NCBI GenBank assembly: GCA_009697455.1
Contig: SHUI01000013.1
Location: 1 to 34,304 of the forward strand
Reading direction: 5' to 3'
From: Bryobacterales bacterium
GTDB lineage: Bacteria > Acidobacteriota > Terriglobia > Bryobacterales > Bryobacteraceae
DNA: 34,304 nt
Shown here: piece after piece, positions 18,397 through 25,636 of the stretch
How positions within the stretch are numbered: the stretch's first letter is position 1
How the letters are laid out: the number at the start of each line of letters is the position of its first letter
Notes under the pieces: generated by a model
Databases searched by the model: none
Seen by the model: only the letters and a program-made list of their open reading frames with translations
Told to the model about the DNA's origin: nothing
Position numbers and translations under genes: made by a program

Positions 18397-19155
18397 TTGC
18401 GTCCAGATGGTCCGTTATTATTATTAACCTTTAGTGTTCTATTGTCAAGTTTTCCTGCTTCTTCCCCTATGATAGGAGCGGAAATACTCGTGGCGGCGGC
18501 AGCCGATTTGGCACTTGCCGGACCCGCTCTCGGGGATGCTTTTCATCGGGTTTCCGGGGACACCGTGAGGTACGCATTCGGCGGAAGCGGAGCGTTGGCA
18601 AGGCAGATTGAATCAGGCGCACCGTTCGATCTCTATCTGTCTGCAAATGAGCGTTTTGTAAGGGATCTGGCGGGTCGAAACCGGGTGATTCCCGAGTCCG
18701 TTTTCGTGTATGCTCTGGGCCGCTTAGGTCTGTGGTCAAAGAGTGGAAAATACCAGGCTGTGAGCGATCTCGGACAGCCTGGCGTCCGCTATCTGGCACT
18801 CCCGAACCCTGCGCTTGCTCCCTATGGAGTCGCGGCCAGGGAGTTTCTCGAAACGCAGAAAATCTGGGCTGCGATTGAGCCGAAGATCGTCTACGGAGAA
18901 AACGTTCTTCAAGCAATGCAGTTCGCCGAGAGCGGGAATGCGGACGCAGTGATCACAGCTTGGTCGCTTGTGAAGACGCGCGGCGGAGTGCTGCTGCCGG
19001 AGGGCGGGCATCGGCCGGTTCGTCAGACCGGAGCGGTGGTTCGCACGGCAAGGCAGCCTGCGGCGGCTGGACGGTTCTTGAAATTTCTGGGTGGCGCCGA
19101 AGGCAGGGGGGTGCTCGAGAGTTTTGGATTCGCGGCGGCGGTTCGCGGCAACTGA
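18397..19155 (+). CDS. ModA-like periplasmic molybdate-type substrate-binding protein
   Basis: About 252 residues of the ModA family (periplasmic binding protein for molybdate or a similar oxyanion). Hallmarks are AEILVAAAADLALAGPALGD, FGGSGALARQIESGAPFDLY and LSANERFV near the N-terminus, PNPALAPYGVAA in the middle, and the Asn-Ala-Asp-Ala segment before the C-terminus. The start is uncertain. TTG 18397 would give a signal peptide (GPLLLLTFSVLLSSFPASS). ATG 18469 would remove it, and an AGGAG at 18474-18478 could serve GTG 18487. I chose 18397 because a binding protein needs export. With this start, the 5' end of the gene contains the divergent dnaK promoter and operator. No ModB/ModC transporter genes follow, so it is an orphan binding protein here. 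Confidence 0.8.
   Translation: MRPDGPLLLLTFSVLLSSFPASSPMIGAEILVAAAADLALAGPALGDAFHRVSGDTVRYAFGGSGALARQIESGAPFDLYLSANERFVRDLAGRNRVIPESVFVYALGRLGLWSKSGKYQAVSDLGQPGVRYLALPNPALAPYGVAAREFLETQKIWAAIEPKIVYGENVLQAMQFAESGNADAVITAWSLVKTRGGVLLPEGGHRPVRQTGAVVRTARQPAAAGRFLKFLGGAEGRGVLESFGFAAAVRGN
18421..18448 (-). promoter_or_regulatory. dnaK promoter (sigma70-like)
   Basis: On the minus strand TTGACA (18448-18443) is a perfect -35 box, followed by a 16-base spacer and TAATAA (18426-18421) as -10. The predicted 5' leader to dnaK is about 45 bases. The -35 box is part of the HAIR-like operator, so repressor binding would block polymerase. Confidence 0.7.
18429..18449 (-). promoter_or_regulatory. HAIR-like HspR operator
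   Basis: The minus strand reads CTTGACA-N7-ACTAAAG. The known HspR-associated inverted repeat is CTTGAGT-N7-ACTCAAG, so arm length and the 7-base spacer match exactly with three base differences. It overlaps the dnaK -35 box, and hspR is the last gene of the same cluster. Confidence 0.65.
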
Positions 19156-19194
19156 AAGTTGGAACCTCAGCCGCCGGTCATTCGTAGTCCCTAC

Positions 19195-19893
19195 ATGCGC
19201 TCGACACCGCGTCGCGTCGCCATCCTCGCCCTCGGCGCTTTTGTCCTACAGGCTCAAGACCCGCCTATAGCCGTCTTCGGCACTACTGTCGTGATCCCGG
19301 CCGGTCTGAAAGGGGACATCTACCACCTCCCGCACTCCACCAGGTCGCTCGCGGAGTTGGCGAACCTGAAGCCCCTCGGTTCCATCTACACAGCGTCCCT
19401 AAATGTGCCGCCACAGGATTTCTCCTATGGGTTTCCAGGCGTCACGTCGCGCTTTGAATGGTTTGCGATCGACTACTCCGGCAAATTCTGGATTGAGAAT
19501 CCCGGCCTCTATCGCTTCCGGCTGATTTCCGACGACGGCGCGATGCTTTACATCGATGGGCAACTGATTGTGGACAACGACGGAGTGCATTCACCCGAAG
19601 TACGCCGCGGCAGCGTGCGGTTAGCCGGCGGCTCGCATACCATTCGCGTCCCCTATTTTCAAGGCCCACGCGACACCGTGGCCTTGGTGCTTGAGGTTGC
19701 CGGACCCGGCGAGGGGGAACCACGCGTCTTCAGTACGGAGGAATTCAAGCCGCCGTCGAACCCCGAACAGTGGCGCTTTCCCACGGCACTGCCGCCTCCA
19801 GTGGAAGACCGGGATCTCGATCGTTGGTTGCCGGAGCGCCGTGCCGCGCCAAGCGGTCCCAGGGGCAAGAACAGGCGTAACAACCGGCGGTAA
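19195..19893 (+). CDS. Secreted PA14-domain protein
   Basis: A 232-residue protein starting MRSTPRRVAILALGAFVLQA, a signal peptide. One PA14-like beta-barrel domain follows: FEWFAIDYSGKFWIENPGLY, FRLISDDGAMLYIDGQLIVD, NDGVHSPE, then GGSHTIRVPYFQGPRDTVAL. The DDGAxLYIDG motif is the PA14 core, where the paired Asp usually bind calcium in carbohydrate-binding members. The C-terminus is Pro/Arg-rich and basic (PSGPRGKNRRNNRR), perhaps binding the cell surface or nucleic acids. A TTG at 19159 would be an alternative start; ATG 19195 gives the best signal peptide. It lies 39 bases after the ModA-like gene on the same strand and may be co-transcribed. The ligand is unknown. Confidence 0.75.
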   Translation: MRSTPRRVAILALGAFVLQAQDPPIAVFGTTVVIPAGLKGDIYHLPHSTRSLAELANLKPLGSIYTASLNVPPQDFSYGFPGVTSRFEWFAIDYSGKFWIENPGLYRFRLISDDGAMLYIDGQLIVDNDGVHSPEVRRGSVRLAGGSHTIRVPYFQGPRDTVALVLEVAGPGEGEPRVFSTEEFKPPSNPEQWRFPTALPPPVEDRDLDRWLPERRAAPSGPRGKNRRNNRR

Positions 19894-19939
19894 GGTTGAT
19901 TTCTGGGACAGCACCGCCTCAGGCCGCTGCTGGCCGGGT

Positions 19940-20100
19940 TCACCTGGGTCGTTTGGATCGCGATTTGAGGATTCCAGCCATAACGCGAGGGCTACGGTGG
20001 CCGTGCATGACGGCAATCACGCGAAGCGATTTTTCATCCCGCGGGTAAGCGAACAGGTAATCGCGCACGCGGGTAGGACGTGAAGGGCGACCGGCGGGGT
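19940..20100 (-). pseudogene. Relic of a ParE/RelE-family toxin (C-terminal part)
   Basis: The minus-strand frame ending in TGA at 19940-19942 encodes RDYLFAYPRDEKSLRVIAVM followed by HGHRSPRVMAGILKSR. This matches the conserved end of ParE-type toxins (a YLI.Y strand, then VLRVLHG.RD). Upstream, the frame becomes Pro-rich and unlike the family, and no start or antitoxin gene is visible. ParE toxins poison gyrase or, as RelE, cleave mRNA. Only about 40-50 codons look genuine, so this is a truncated leftover in the 380-bp gap after the PA14 gene. Confidence 0.6.
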
Positions 20101-20134
20101 CCGGGCGGTGAGGTCCGCACTGCGGGAAAGAAAA

Positions 20135-20266
20135 CTAACAGATGAGCCGCGCGGGGTTCCTCTTCTCAGCGCCGTTCGGACCCAGGAATCCGAGGATCTC
20201 GCCGGCGACCGCGCTTCGAGCATCCAACCTCCAAAGGGCGTCAGACACCGGCGCGTCCGTAATTGT
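20135..20266 (-). pseudogene. Relic of an ABC transporter ATPase around Walker A
   Basis: The minus-strand frame reads RLDARSAVAGEILGFLGPNG then AEKRNPARLIC and stop. Functional ABC ATPases have GEILGFLGPNGAGKTTT here. The Walker A Gly-Lys-Thr is lost (AEKRN in place of AGKTT) and the frame ends shortly after, so it is a dead fragment. Together with the adjacent ParE relic it fills 19894-20273, which has no intact gene. Confidence 0.55.
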
Positions 20267-20273
20267 TCTGGCG

Positions 20274-21176
20274 CTACTTGTAAATTCCGGTATACTCTTT
20301 CGGATTCGTCAGCGTAATGGCGAAACCGTTCGGGACGAACGCGTACTGCTTCCTGGTCAGCGTCGTCGTGGTTCCGTTCAAAGGCGCGATCTGCACGCTT
20401 CCCGAAAGAACCGCCAGATGCGTGTTCGCGCGAATCATGAACGGCGGCGTCTTGCGGCCGCCTCGAATCCGTATTAGGCGCACTGTCACACCCAGCGCCG
20501 CATCGCGCTCAACGAATTTTTCGTCGACTCCCTGCGGCCACCCCACGTTCGGATATAGCTTGTCCCAGCCCTTGAATGGAATGATGCCCATGAACTGGCC
20601 GAGCGTCAACACATACTCGCTGCCCGTCTTGTCCGCCGGGACCATCGATCCCTTGAAACTCGGGTCCGCCGCTTGAATCAGCGGGAAAAAAGGAGCTGCG
20701 GTCCAGAGAAACGAATTCGCCTCAAGAATGGGAAGCTCCGGCCCAAAGTCGACACCCACTGGGAATGGCGCATACAGACCAGCCGTCAGATCCACCGGCT
20801 CCTTGTCTGGAATTACCAGGCGGTCGATCCCTTGCATGATCAACACCTTCCCGGCGCCCAAAAAACGGTTGTGCTGCGTAAGGATGTCTTCCTTCTGAAT
20901 GACGAAGCGGAAAGAGTCGTTCGCCTCCGAGTGGAGCGTAACGAAAAACTCGCCTGGGAAGTCCGGTCCGAAAGGCTGCGTGGGCATCTTCAGCGGATCA
21001 CGAGTTTCGAAATCCGTCGCCGTATTCACCGTGGTCGCAGGGACCACAACCGGGTCGCCCACACCCTTCGCGGAGACCGCGTAGATCACCACGTCGCCCT
21101 CTCGGCCGCCAAACTGGGCAAGAGACAAACCCGACGCCAGTAGGCCAATCAACGGCAATAGAATAATGCTGCGCAT
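20274..21176 (-). CDS. Secreted protein with a cupin-like C-terminus, function unknown
   Basis: A 300-residue exported protein; MRSIILLPLIGLLASGLSLA is a signal peptide. The body contains FVTLHSEANDSFRFVIQKED and FPLIQAADPSFKGSMVPADK. The last 60 residues (FMIRANTHLAVLSGSVQIAP, then RKQYAFVPNGFAITLTNP) look like the end of a cupin barrel, but the usual metal-binding His pair is not obvious. The ATG at 21176 is chosen over an earlier in-frame ATG at 21368 because the upstream part overlaps the preceding gene and is not protein-like. AGGAG and GAGGA lie upstream of 21176. It starts 50 bases after the gene at 21227-22027, so the two are probably one unit. Confidence 0.7.
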   Translation of the reverse strand: MRSIILLPLIGLLASGLSLAQFGGREGDVVIYAVSAKGVGDPVVVPATTVNTATDFETRDPLKMPTQPFGPDFPGEFFVTLHSEANDSFRFVIQKEDILTQHNRFLGAGKVLIMQGIDRLVIPDKEPVDLTAGLYAPFPVGVDFGPELPILEANSFLWTAAPFFPLIQAADPSFKGSMVPADKTGSEYVLTLGQFMGIIPFKGWDKLYPNVGWPQGVDEKFVERDAALGVTVRLIRIRGGRKTPPFMIRANTHLAVLSGSVQIAPLNGTTTTLTRKQYAFVPNGFAITLTNPKEYTGIYK

Positions 21177-21226
21177 TCGCTGTCCTCGCTCTCCTGTAAT
21201 GACGCCGGCGGAATCCGGCTCGCGCA

Positions 21227-22027
21227 TTACTGCTGGGCCCGCAATTGCCCGGATACAGCCCAACCCGGAGACGTCACCATCACCATCGCGGTTTCCCCGT
21301 GGCCGCCCAGCGCGCCGTTGATCGCGAGGCTCTCCCCGCCGTACGTATATTTCAGATTCACGAAGCACTTGGCACTGACGTCGTAGGTGCCGTTGAAGTC
21401 TTCCTGAACAAGTCTTCCGGCGTAGTTCCCCAGCGTCTTTGCCGTAAAATTCCCGGCTCCGTCGGCTACGAGACGCCCAAGCCGCTGAAAGAGCCCGGCT
21501 CTTTCCCGAGGCTGGGAAATGCTGCCGCTGATGTCGATCTGATAGGCGCCATTAAAATCGGCGAGCCCGCAGAAACGCTGATCCTGCTTGGCGTGCCGCC
21601 CAACAATCACGGACCCCGGCGGGTCGGTGATCATGACGATATTCTGGCGGTTGGAACCGCTGAGAACACTGGCAAACGTCGAAGGCACGGCCAGTGGGAA
21701 CGGCAAGTTAAGGGAGAACGTCACCAGGCATTCGGGTGTGATCGTGTATGTGGCAGCCGAGTTTCCGCTCTGGACGAACCCGTTATAGCTGGCGGTGGAC
21801 TCGATGATCACATTCCCCTGTCCGTCCGATGTGAAAATGCCCGACTGGGAGAAGGGACCAAGCAACACGGCGGCCTGCGGAGGTAGTTGGAGGAGTGAGC
21901 CCGTCGTGTAGAAGGCGTACGTGCCCGAATAGTCCGACATGCTGCACGTGATTGCGCCCTGCACAGCCATTCCGGAACTCAGAAGCAAAAGGCTGGTCAA
22001 GCTGCCGACGAAATGAAATCGTTTCAT
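21227..22027 (-). CDS. Secreted protein with two tandem beta-rich domains, function unknown
   Basis: A 266-residue protein with signal peptide FVGSLTSLLLLSSGMAVQGA. It consists of two similar halves. Each begins with a Cys and a D-[YF]-[SN]-G-x-Y box (CSMSDYSGTYAF and CGLADFNGAYQI). Each continues with a DG.GN segment (FTSDGQGNVII and VADGAGNFTAK), then a YxxxxxC element (YTITPEC and YDVSAKC), and ends in a hydrophobic segment. The repeated Cys positions suggest one disulfide per domain. I do not recognise a named family; such duplicated secreted proteins are common in Acidobacteriota. A strong GGGAGG ribosome-binding site preceded by eight A residues lies just upstream of the ATG. A TTGACG box at 22107-22112 (minus strand) may be its -35 element. 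Confidence 0.75.
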   Translation of the reverse strand: MKRFHFVGSLTSLLLLSSGMAVQGAITCSMSDYSGTYAFYTTGSLLQLPPQAAVLLGPFSQSGIFTSDGQGNVIIESTASYNGFVQSGNSAATYTITPECLVTFSLNLPFPLAVPSTFASVLSGSNRQNIVMITDPPGSVIVGRHAKQDQRFCGLADFNGAYQIDISGSISQPRERAGLFQRLGRLVADGAGNFTAKTLGNYAGRLVQEDFNGTYDVSAKCFVNLKYTYGGESLAINGALGGHGETAMVMVTSPGWAVSGQLRAQQ

Positions 22028-22537
22028 TAAACCTCCCTTTTTTTTAGAACCCGCGCGCTAAACAAAGCGACACGGCTTGCGCATTAACTCAAGATTTAGA
22101 CGTCAGCGTCAAGGATACTGCTAGGCAAGGCCGGCTGTCAAGGAAGAGAATTGTCCAACTTTTCCAACAGCGATTCCGCAACCAGGTGAATAAATCCCGA
22201 CAAGTGCAATGAGCGGCTGGAGATCCCGTCATTTTGGCGCGAAAAGCGGATTCTCGTCGGGAACTTTGGCCGGAAAAGGCAGGAAGGAAGTGATCGAGCA
22301 CGCCGCGACTATGGGGCTGACGCCCCGCGGCACGGTTGAAGTTTGATCGGCGGACAACCCGAATCCTGACCGGACGGACGGATCATGGCGGCATGGCGGC
22401 TGCGGTTAAATCTTGACAGATTTCCGTCGCCATGCGCCGGCGTCATGCTTAAACACGTGGTCGGCATGTCAGCCGTTGACCAGTTCATTGAAGCCGTAAT
22501 TTTCGATATCCCATCGCTAGTGCCCGAAATCAACCGC
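22028..22537. other. Intergenic region, probably including the damaged 5' part of the intron
   Basis: About 510 bp with no intact gene. The left part holds the leader and likely promoter of the 22027 gene. A small GGGGC/GCCCC hairpin lies at 22313-22326. From about 22385 an open frame leads into the RT relic, but before 22538 it does not resemble a reverse transcriptase, so foreign or rearranged DNA seems joined there. Confidence 0.45.
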
Positions 22538-22994
22538 GTGCAGCTCCCGGCAAACCTGCATTTGCACTGGTTCGACGCCCTGTTTTGCGGTCCGCAAGGG
22601 CCGGGCCAAAGGGCTGATGTCAAGCTGGTGCGTTACGCCGGTTACGCCGATGATTTTGTGGCGCTGGCGAAACAGATGGGATCGGAAACCATTGAGTTCA
22701 TCGAATCGCGGCTGGAAGGGAAGTTCCAGCTGGAGATCAATCGGGAAAAGACGCGGGTAGTGGAGCTGCGGGAAGAAGGGGCCAGTCTGAACTTTCTAAG
22801 GGTGGGCAAACTACTTTTCCTTCGGTTATCCCTCCAGTGTCTACAGTGAGATCGACCGCTATGTTCGGGACCGTCCGATCCAACATTTGCAACGACGCAG
22901 CCAACGACCCTATCGTCGCCCGCAAGGCGAGGGATGGTTACAACACTTGGAGCGGTTGGGGCTGGTTCGTCTGTCGAGGACTGCGCACGCCTGA
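22538..22994 (+). pseudogene. Group II intron reverse transcriptase/maturase remnant
   Basis: The frame from 22538 encodes VQLPANLHLHWFDALFCGPQ, KLVRYAGYADDFVALAKQMG and GKFQLEINREKTRVVELREE, matching the palm of group II intron RTs. A 9-bp tandem duplication (GTTACGCCG, 22632-22640 and 22641-22649) turns the catalytic YADD into YAGYADD. After NFL (about 22800) the thumb region is missing and the protein resumes in another frame at 22803 as WANYFSFGYPSSVYSEIDRY, then IQHLQRRSQRPYR and GWLQHLERLGLVRLS. That is the maturase/X C-terminus, ending at TGA 22992-22994. So it lacks its 5' part, carries an internal out-of-frame deletion, and is dead. Confidence 0.85.
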
Positions 22995-23011
22995 GGCGAA
23001 CGCTTCCAGGA

Positions 23012-23045
23012 GAGCCGGACGTGGGAAATCTGCATCTCCGGATCG
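23012..23045 (+). ncRNA. Group II intron domain V-like element (degenerate)
   Basis: Begins GAGCCGGACGTGGGAAATCT and closes with CTCCGGATC. Canonical bacterial domain V is a 34-base hairpin starting GAGCCG, with a GAAA loop and ending CGGTTC. Start, length, loop and outer stem agree, but several pairs are broken. It lies 17 bases after the RT relic, as expected. Confidence 0.5.
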
Positions 23046-23110
23046 ACGAGGGGAGACTGGGCCGCGCTACTCGCCTCGCCCTCTCTCCTACTCTACCCCC
23101 CGAAAATTGT

Positions 23111-23128
23111 ACGCGTCATACGCGTCAT
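23111..23128. repeat. 9-bp tandem duplication ACGCGTCAT x2
   Basis: Two perfect adjacent copies about 15 bp past the presumed intron end. It could be a slippage product, or a scar from insertion and excision of a transposon with 9-bp target duplication. Confidence 0.7.
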
Positions 23129-23248
23129 GTTGGGCCGTTCAAGAAGACAAAAAAGCTCAAAGAAAGGAGGCCCCACGGCGGATCGCGCAGGTGAGTGACG
23201 GATACCCCCACGGCAACCGTTACCTCTGGCACTGCCGCCGCGGTTTAT

Positions 23249-23264
23249 GATCTAGAAATAGATC
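23249..23264 (+). promoter_or_regulatory. GATCTA-GAAA-TAGATC hairpin before the ceramidase start
   Basis: A perfect 6-bp stem with a GNRA-type GAAA tetraloop, ending 1 base before ATG 23266. It occupies the place of the ribosome-binding site, and no other Shine-Dalgarno is near the start. It could limit translation initiation; no regulator is known. Confidence 0.4.
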
Positions 23265-23265
23265 G

Positions 23266-24651
23266 ATGACTCATCAAATCGCAAGAAGGAAGATTCTCGC
23301 CTCATGCGGAGGAACGCTGCTTGGCGCCGCATCCGCCCACGCGGCCGGACCGCAAGGCAAATTCCGGTTGGCTTTATTTAGCGCCGATATCACACCACCC
23401 GTGGGGACACCCGTGCTGAACGGCGTGCGGAGCCGGTCCGTCGCCGACCCGCTATACGCGAAGGGACTCGTTCTGCTTGGGGCCGGAGAACCGATCGTCG
23501 TGGTTGCGCTCGATTGGTGCGAGATCCGCAACGAATCCTATGCGCACTGGAGATCCGTCCTCGCGAAGGCCGCGGGCACCGCCAGAGAGCGTGTTCTTGT
23601 TTCGTGCGTTCACCAGCACGACGCTCCCTATGTCGATATCGGCGCCCAACAACTTCTGAAAGCTCACCACGCGGATGGCGACCTCTGCGACCCCAAGTCC
23701 AACGAAGAAGCGCTGCGCAACGTTGCGCGCGCATTGCGTTCTTCGCTCTCAGGCGCGAGAGGCATCACCCACATCGGGTGTGGAGAAGGAAGGGTCGAGC
23801 AGGTCGCATCCAATCGCCGTTACGTCACCGCCGACGGCAGGATTTCTTTCGGCCGCACAAGCGCCACGCGCGACCCTGCCATTCGCGCGAAGCCAATCGG
23901 GACGATCGATCCGATGCTGAAGACGATCAGCTTCTGGGCGGAGGATCAGCCCGTAGCCGCCGTCCATTGTTTCGCGACCCATCCCATGAGTTACTACGGT
24001 AAGGGTGACTTGTCGGCCGATTTTCCAGGCATCGCGCGCGCCCGCAGGCAGAAGGATTTTCCTTCCGTCGCGCAAATCTATCTATCGGGATGCGCCGGCG
24101 ACATCATGGCGGGCGCATTCAACGACGGAGATCCGAAGAACCGTTCCCTTCTTGCCAATCGCCTCTACGAAGGAATGGTGGCCGCGTGGGCGGGGACTAA
24201 GAAACATCCGCTCGAAAGCGTCCGCTTCCGCCGCGGCTCCATGAAATTCTCTCCCCGCCAGACTCCTGGTTTCTCGCTTGACGAGATGAGAAAGCAGATC
24301 GCCAGCCCGTCCGAACCGTTCCGCGTCAAATACCAGGCGGCTTTAGGTTTGAGCTGGCGGAAGCGCCTGGATGCCGGTCACCTTGTCGACGTGCCATCGG
24401 TCGACTTTGGCGCGGCGTGTCTGGTGCTCATGCCCGCCGAGTCTTTCGTGCAATACCAGCTTTGGGCCCAGCAGATGCGCCCGGACGCGTTCATCATGGT
24501 CCCTGCCTACGGCGAATGCGCGCCGGGTTATATTCCCACCGCGGAATCCGCGGCAGAAGGTTACGACGATCACTATTGCTGGGTGGCGTTTCCCGATTGC
24601 GAACGCGTGATGCGGGGAGCGCTCGACGCGGCGCTCAGCCGCCAGGGCTGA
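23266..24651 (+). CDS. Neutral/alkaline non-lysosomal ceramidase-like exported protein
   Basis: A 461-residue protein related to the N-terminal catalytic domain of neutral ceramidases, which are zinc amidohydrolases. The signal peptide is RRKILASCGGTLLGAASAHA. The family signature FSADITPPVGTPVLNGV opens the mature part. Likely metal or active-site residues lie in SCVHQHDAPYVD (HxH), CFATHPMSYYG and YLSGCAGDIMAG. The C-terminal part includes MVPAYGECAPGYIPTAESAA and the YDDHYCW box. It is shorter than true ceramidases (about 650 residues or more) and lacks their C-terminal Ig-like domain, so the substrate may not be ceramide. Many Planctomycetota and Acidobacteriota carry such short homologues. 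A hairpin replaces a normal ribosome-binding site. Confidence 0.85.
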   Translation: MTHQIARRKILASCGGTLLGAASAHAAGPQGKFRLALFSADITPPVGTPVLNGVRSRSVADPLYAKGLVLLGAGEPIVVVALDWCEIRNESYAHWRSVLAKAAGTARERVLVSCVHQHDAPYVDIGAQQLLKAHHADGDLCDPKSNEEALRNVARALRSSLSGARGITHIGCGEGRVEQVASNRRYVTADGRISFGRTSATRDPAIRAKPIGTIDPMLKTISFWAEDQPVAAVHCFATHPMSYYGKGDLSADFPGIARARRQKDFPSVAQIYLSGCAGDIMAGAFNDGDPKNRSLLANRLYEGMVAAWAGTKKHPLESVRFRRGSMKFSPRQTPGFSLDEMRKQIASPSEPFRVKYQAALGLSWRKRLDAGHLVDVPSVDFGAACLVLMPAESFVQYQLWAQQMRPDAFIMVPAYGECAPGYIPTAESAAEGYDDHYCWVAFPDCERVMRGALDAALSRQG

Positions 24652-24706
24652 AAGCGTTTCACGAAGGCGGCTCACGCCGTGCCCGATCCTCTGGCATGCT
24701 AGTAGT

Positions 24707-25636
24707 ATGGTCGCTGGCGACCGCCGAAGATCCGTCGTTATTTTTATCACCCTTGGCTCGTGCGTCGCCGCCATCGCCGTGGCGTTTAATATCGGCTGGG
24801 TGGTGCTGAACTGGCGCGCCGGAGTGCTGCTGCTTCTGGGCCTCGTGTTCTTCCCCTTGATCATCACGGGCGTCGTCCTGAACACTATCTTTCTGGTGCG
24901 TGAGATCCGCCGCAACGAACAGCACGACGCTTTCATCAACGCCGTCACACACGAATTGAAAACGCCTGTTGCCTCGATCCGCCTCTATCTCGAGACGCTT
25001 CAGCAGCGCGAGGTCGACGACGCCAAGCGGAAGGAATTCTACGGCATCATGCTCGCCGATAGCGACAGGTTGTTGAACACCATCGAGCAGGTGCTGCGCG
25101 CGGGACGTTCGTCGCCATCGAAGCGGCGCATCGAACGCATCCCCATCGACCTGCCCGAACTGGTTCGCGAGTGCATGCTGCTTGCGAGGACGCGGCACCA
25201 TCTTGCCGTCGATTCGATCCACTTCACGCAGTCGGTTCCGGCGGATGCGCCGGCGACCGTCGTGGGCGACCTGGAGGAGATCAAAGCGGCCGTCTCGAAT
25301 CTGCTCGACAACGCCATCAAGTATTCGGGCCCGAGTGTGCAAGTGCGCGTGGAGACCGCGCGCGTGGACGGGAAGCAGGTCGCCGTTCGCGTCACGGACC
25401 AGGGCGTCGGGATTCCGAACCTCGAATTGAAGCGGATTTTCCGGCGTTTCTACCGGATTCCGGGCTCCGTCGCCATGCGCGTCAAAGGCACGGGGCTGGG
25501 ACTCTTCATCGTGCGCTCGGTGGCGGAGCGGCACGGAGGCCGCGCCTTCGCGGAGAGCGCCGGAGCGGGCCTCGGCAGCACGTTCACGCTCCAACTTCCG
25601 AGCCCCGCGCCGAAGCAAACCGGCAAGACGCAATGA
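24707..25636 (+). CDS. Sensor histidine kinase with no large extracytoplasmic sensor domain
   Basis: A 309-residue HisKA/HATPase kinase. Two membrane helices (about residues 8-30 and 38-65) are joined by only a few residues, so there is no periplasmic sensing domain and no HAMP is obvious; sensing would be intramembrane or through a partner. The H box is FINAVTHELKTP with H82 as phosphoacceptor. The N box is NLLDNAIKYS (N202), G1 is DQGVGIP, the F box is RIFRRFYRI and G2 is GTGLGLFIV. All catalytic motifs are intact. The ATG overlaps no other gene; its ribosome-binding site is poor. The stop overlaps the start of the response regulator by 4 bp (ATGA), a translationally coupled pair. Confidence 0.93.
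   Translation: MVAGDRRRSVVIFITLGSCVAAIAVAFNIGWVVLNWRAGVLLLLGLVFFPLIITGVVLNTIFLVREIRRNEQHDAFINAVTHELKTPVASIRLYLETLQQREVDDAKRKEFYGIMLADSDRLLNTIEQVLRAGRSSPSKRRIERIPIDLPELVRECMLLARTRHHLAVDSIHFTQSVPADAPATVVGDLEEIKAAVSNLLDNAIKYSGPSVQVRVETARVDGKQVAVRVTDQGVGIPNLELKRIFRRFYRIPGSVAMRVKGTGLGLFIVRSVAERHGGRAFAESAGAGLGSTFTLQLPSPAPKQTGKTQ

Larger units (their letters stand above)
22538..23095 (+). mobile_element. Degenerate group II intron, 3' part
   Basis: Combines the RT relic, the domain V-like hairpin and a pyrimidine-rich end (CTCTCCTACTCTAC, to about 23095) like the domain VI/3' splice region of bacterial introns of this kind. The 5' ribozyme domains I-IV are not recognisable in the window. The exact ends are uncertain. 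Confidence 0.65.

Noticed and set aside
22083-22112. CTTGAGT half-site resembling a second HAIR element before the 22027 gene
   Set aside because: The second arm is not at the required 7-base spacing; only a half-site is present.
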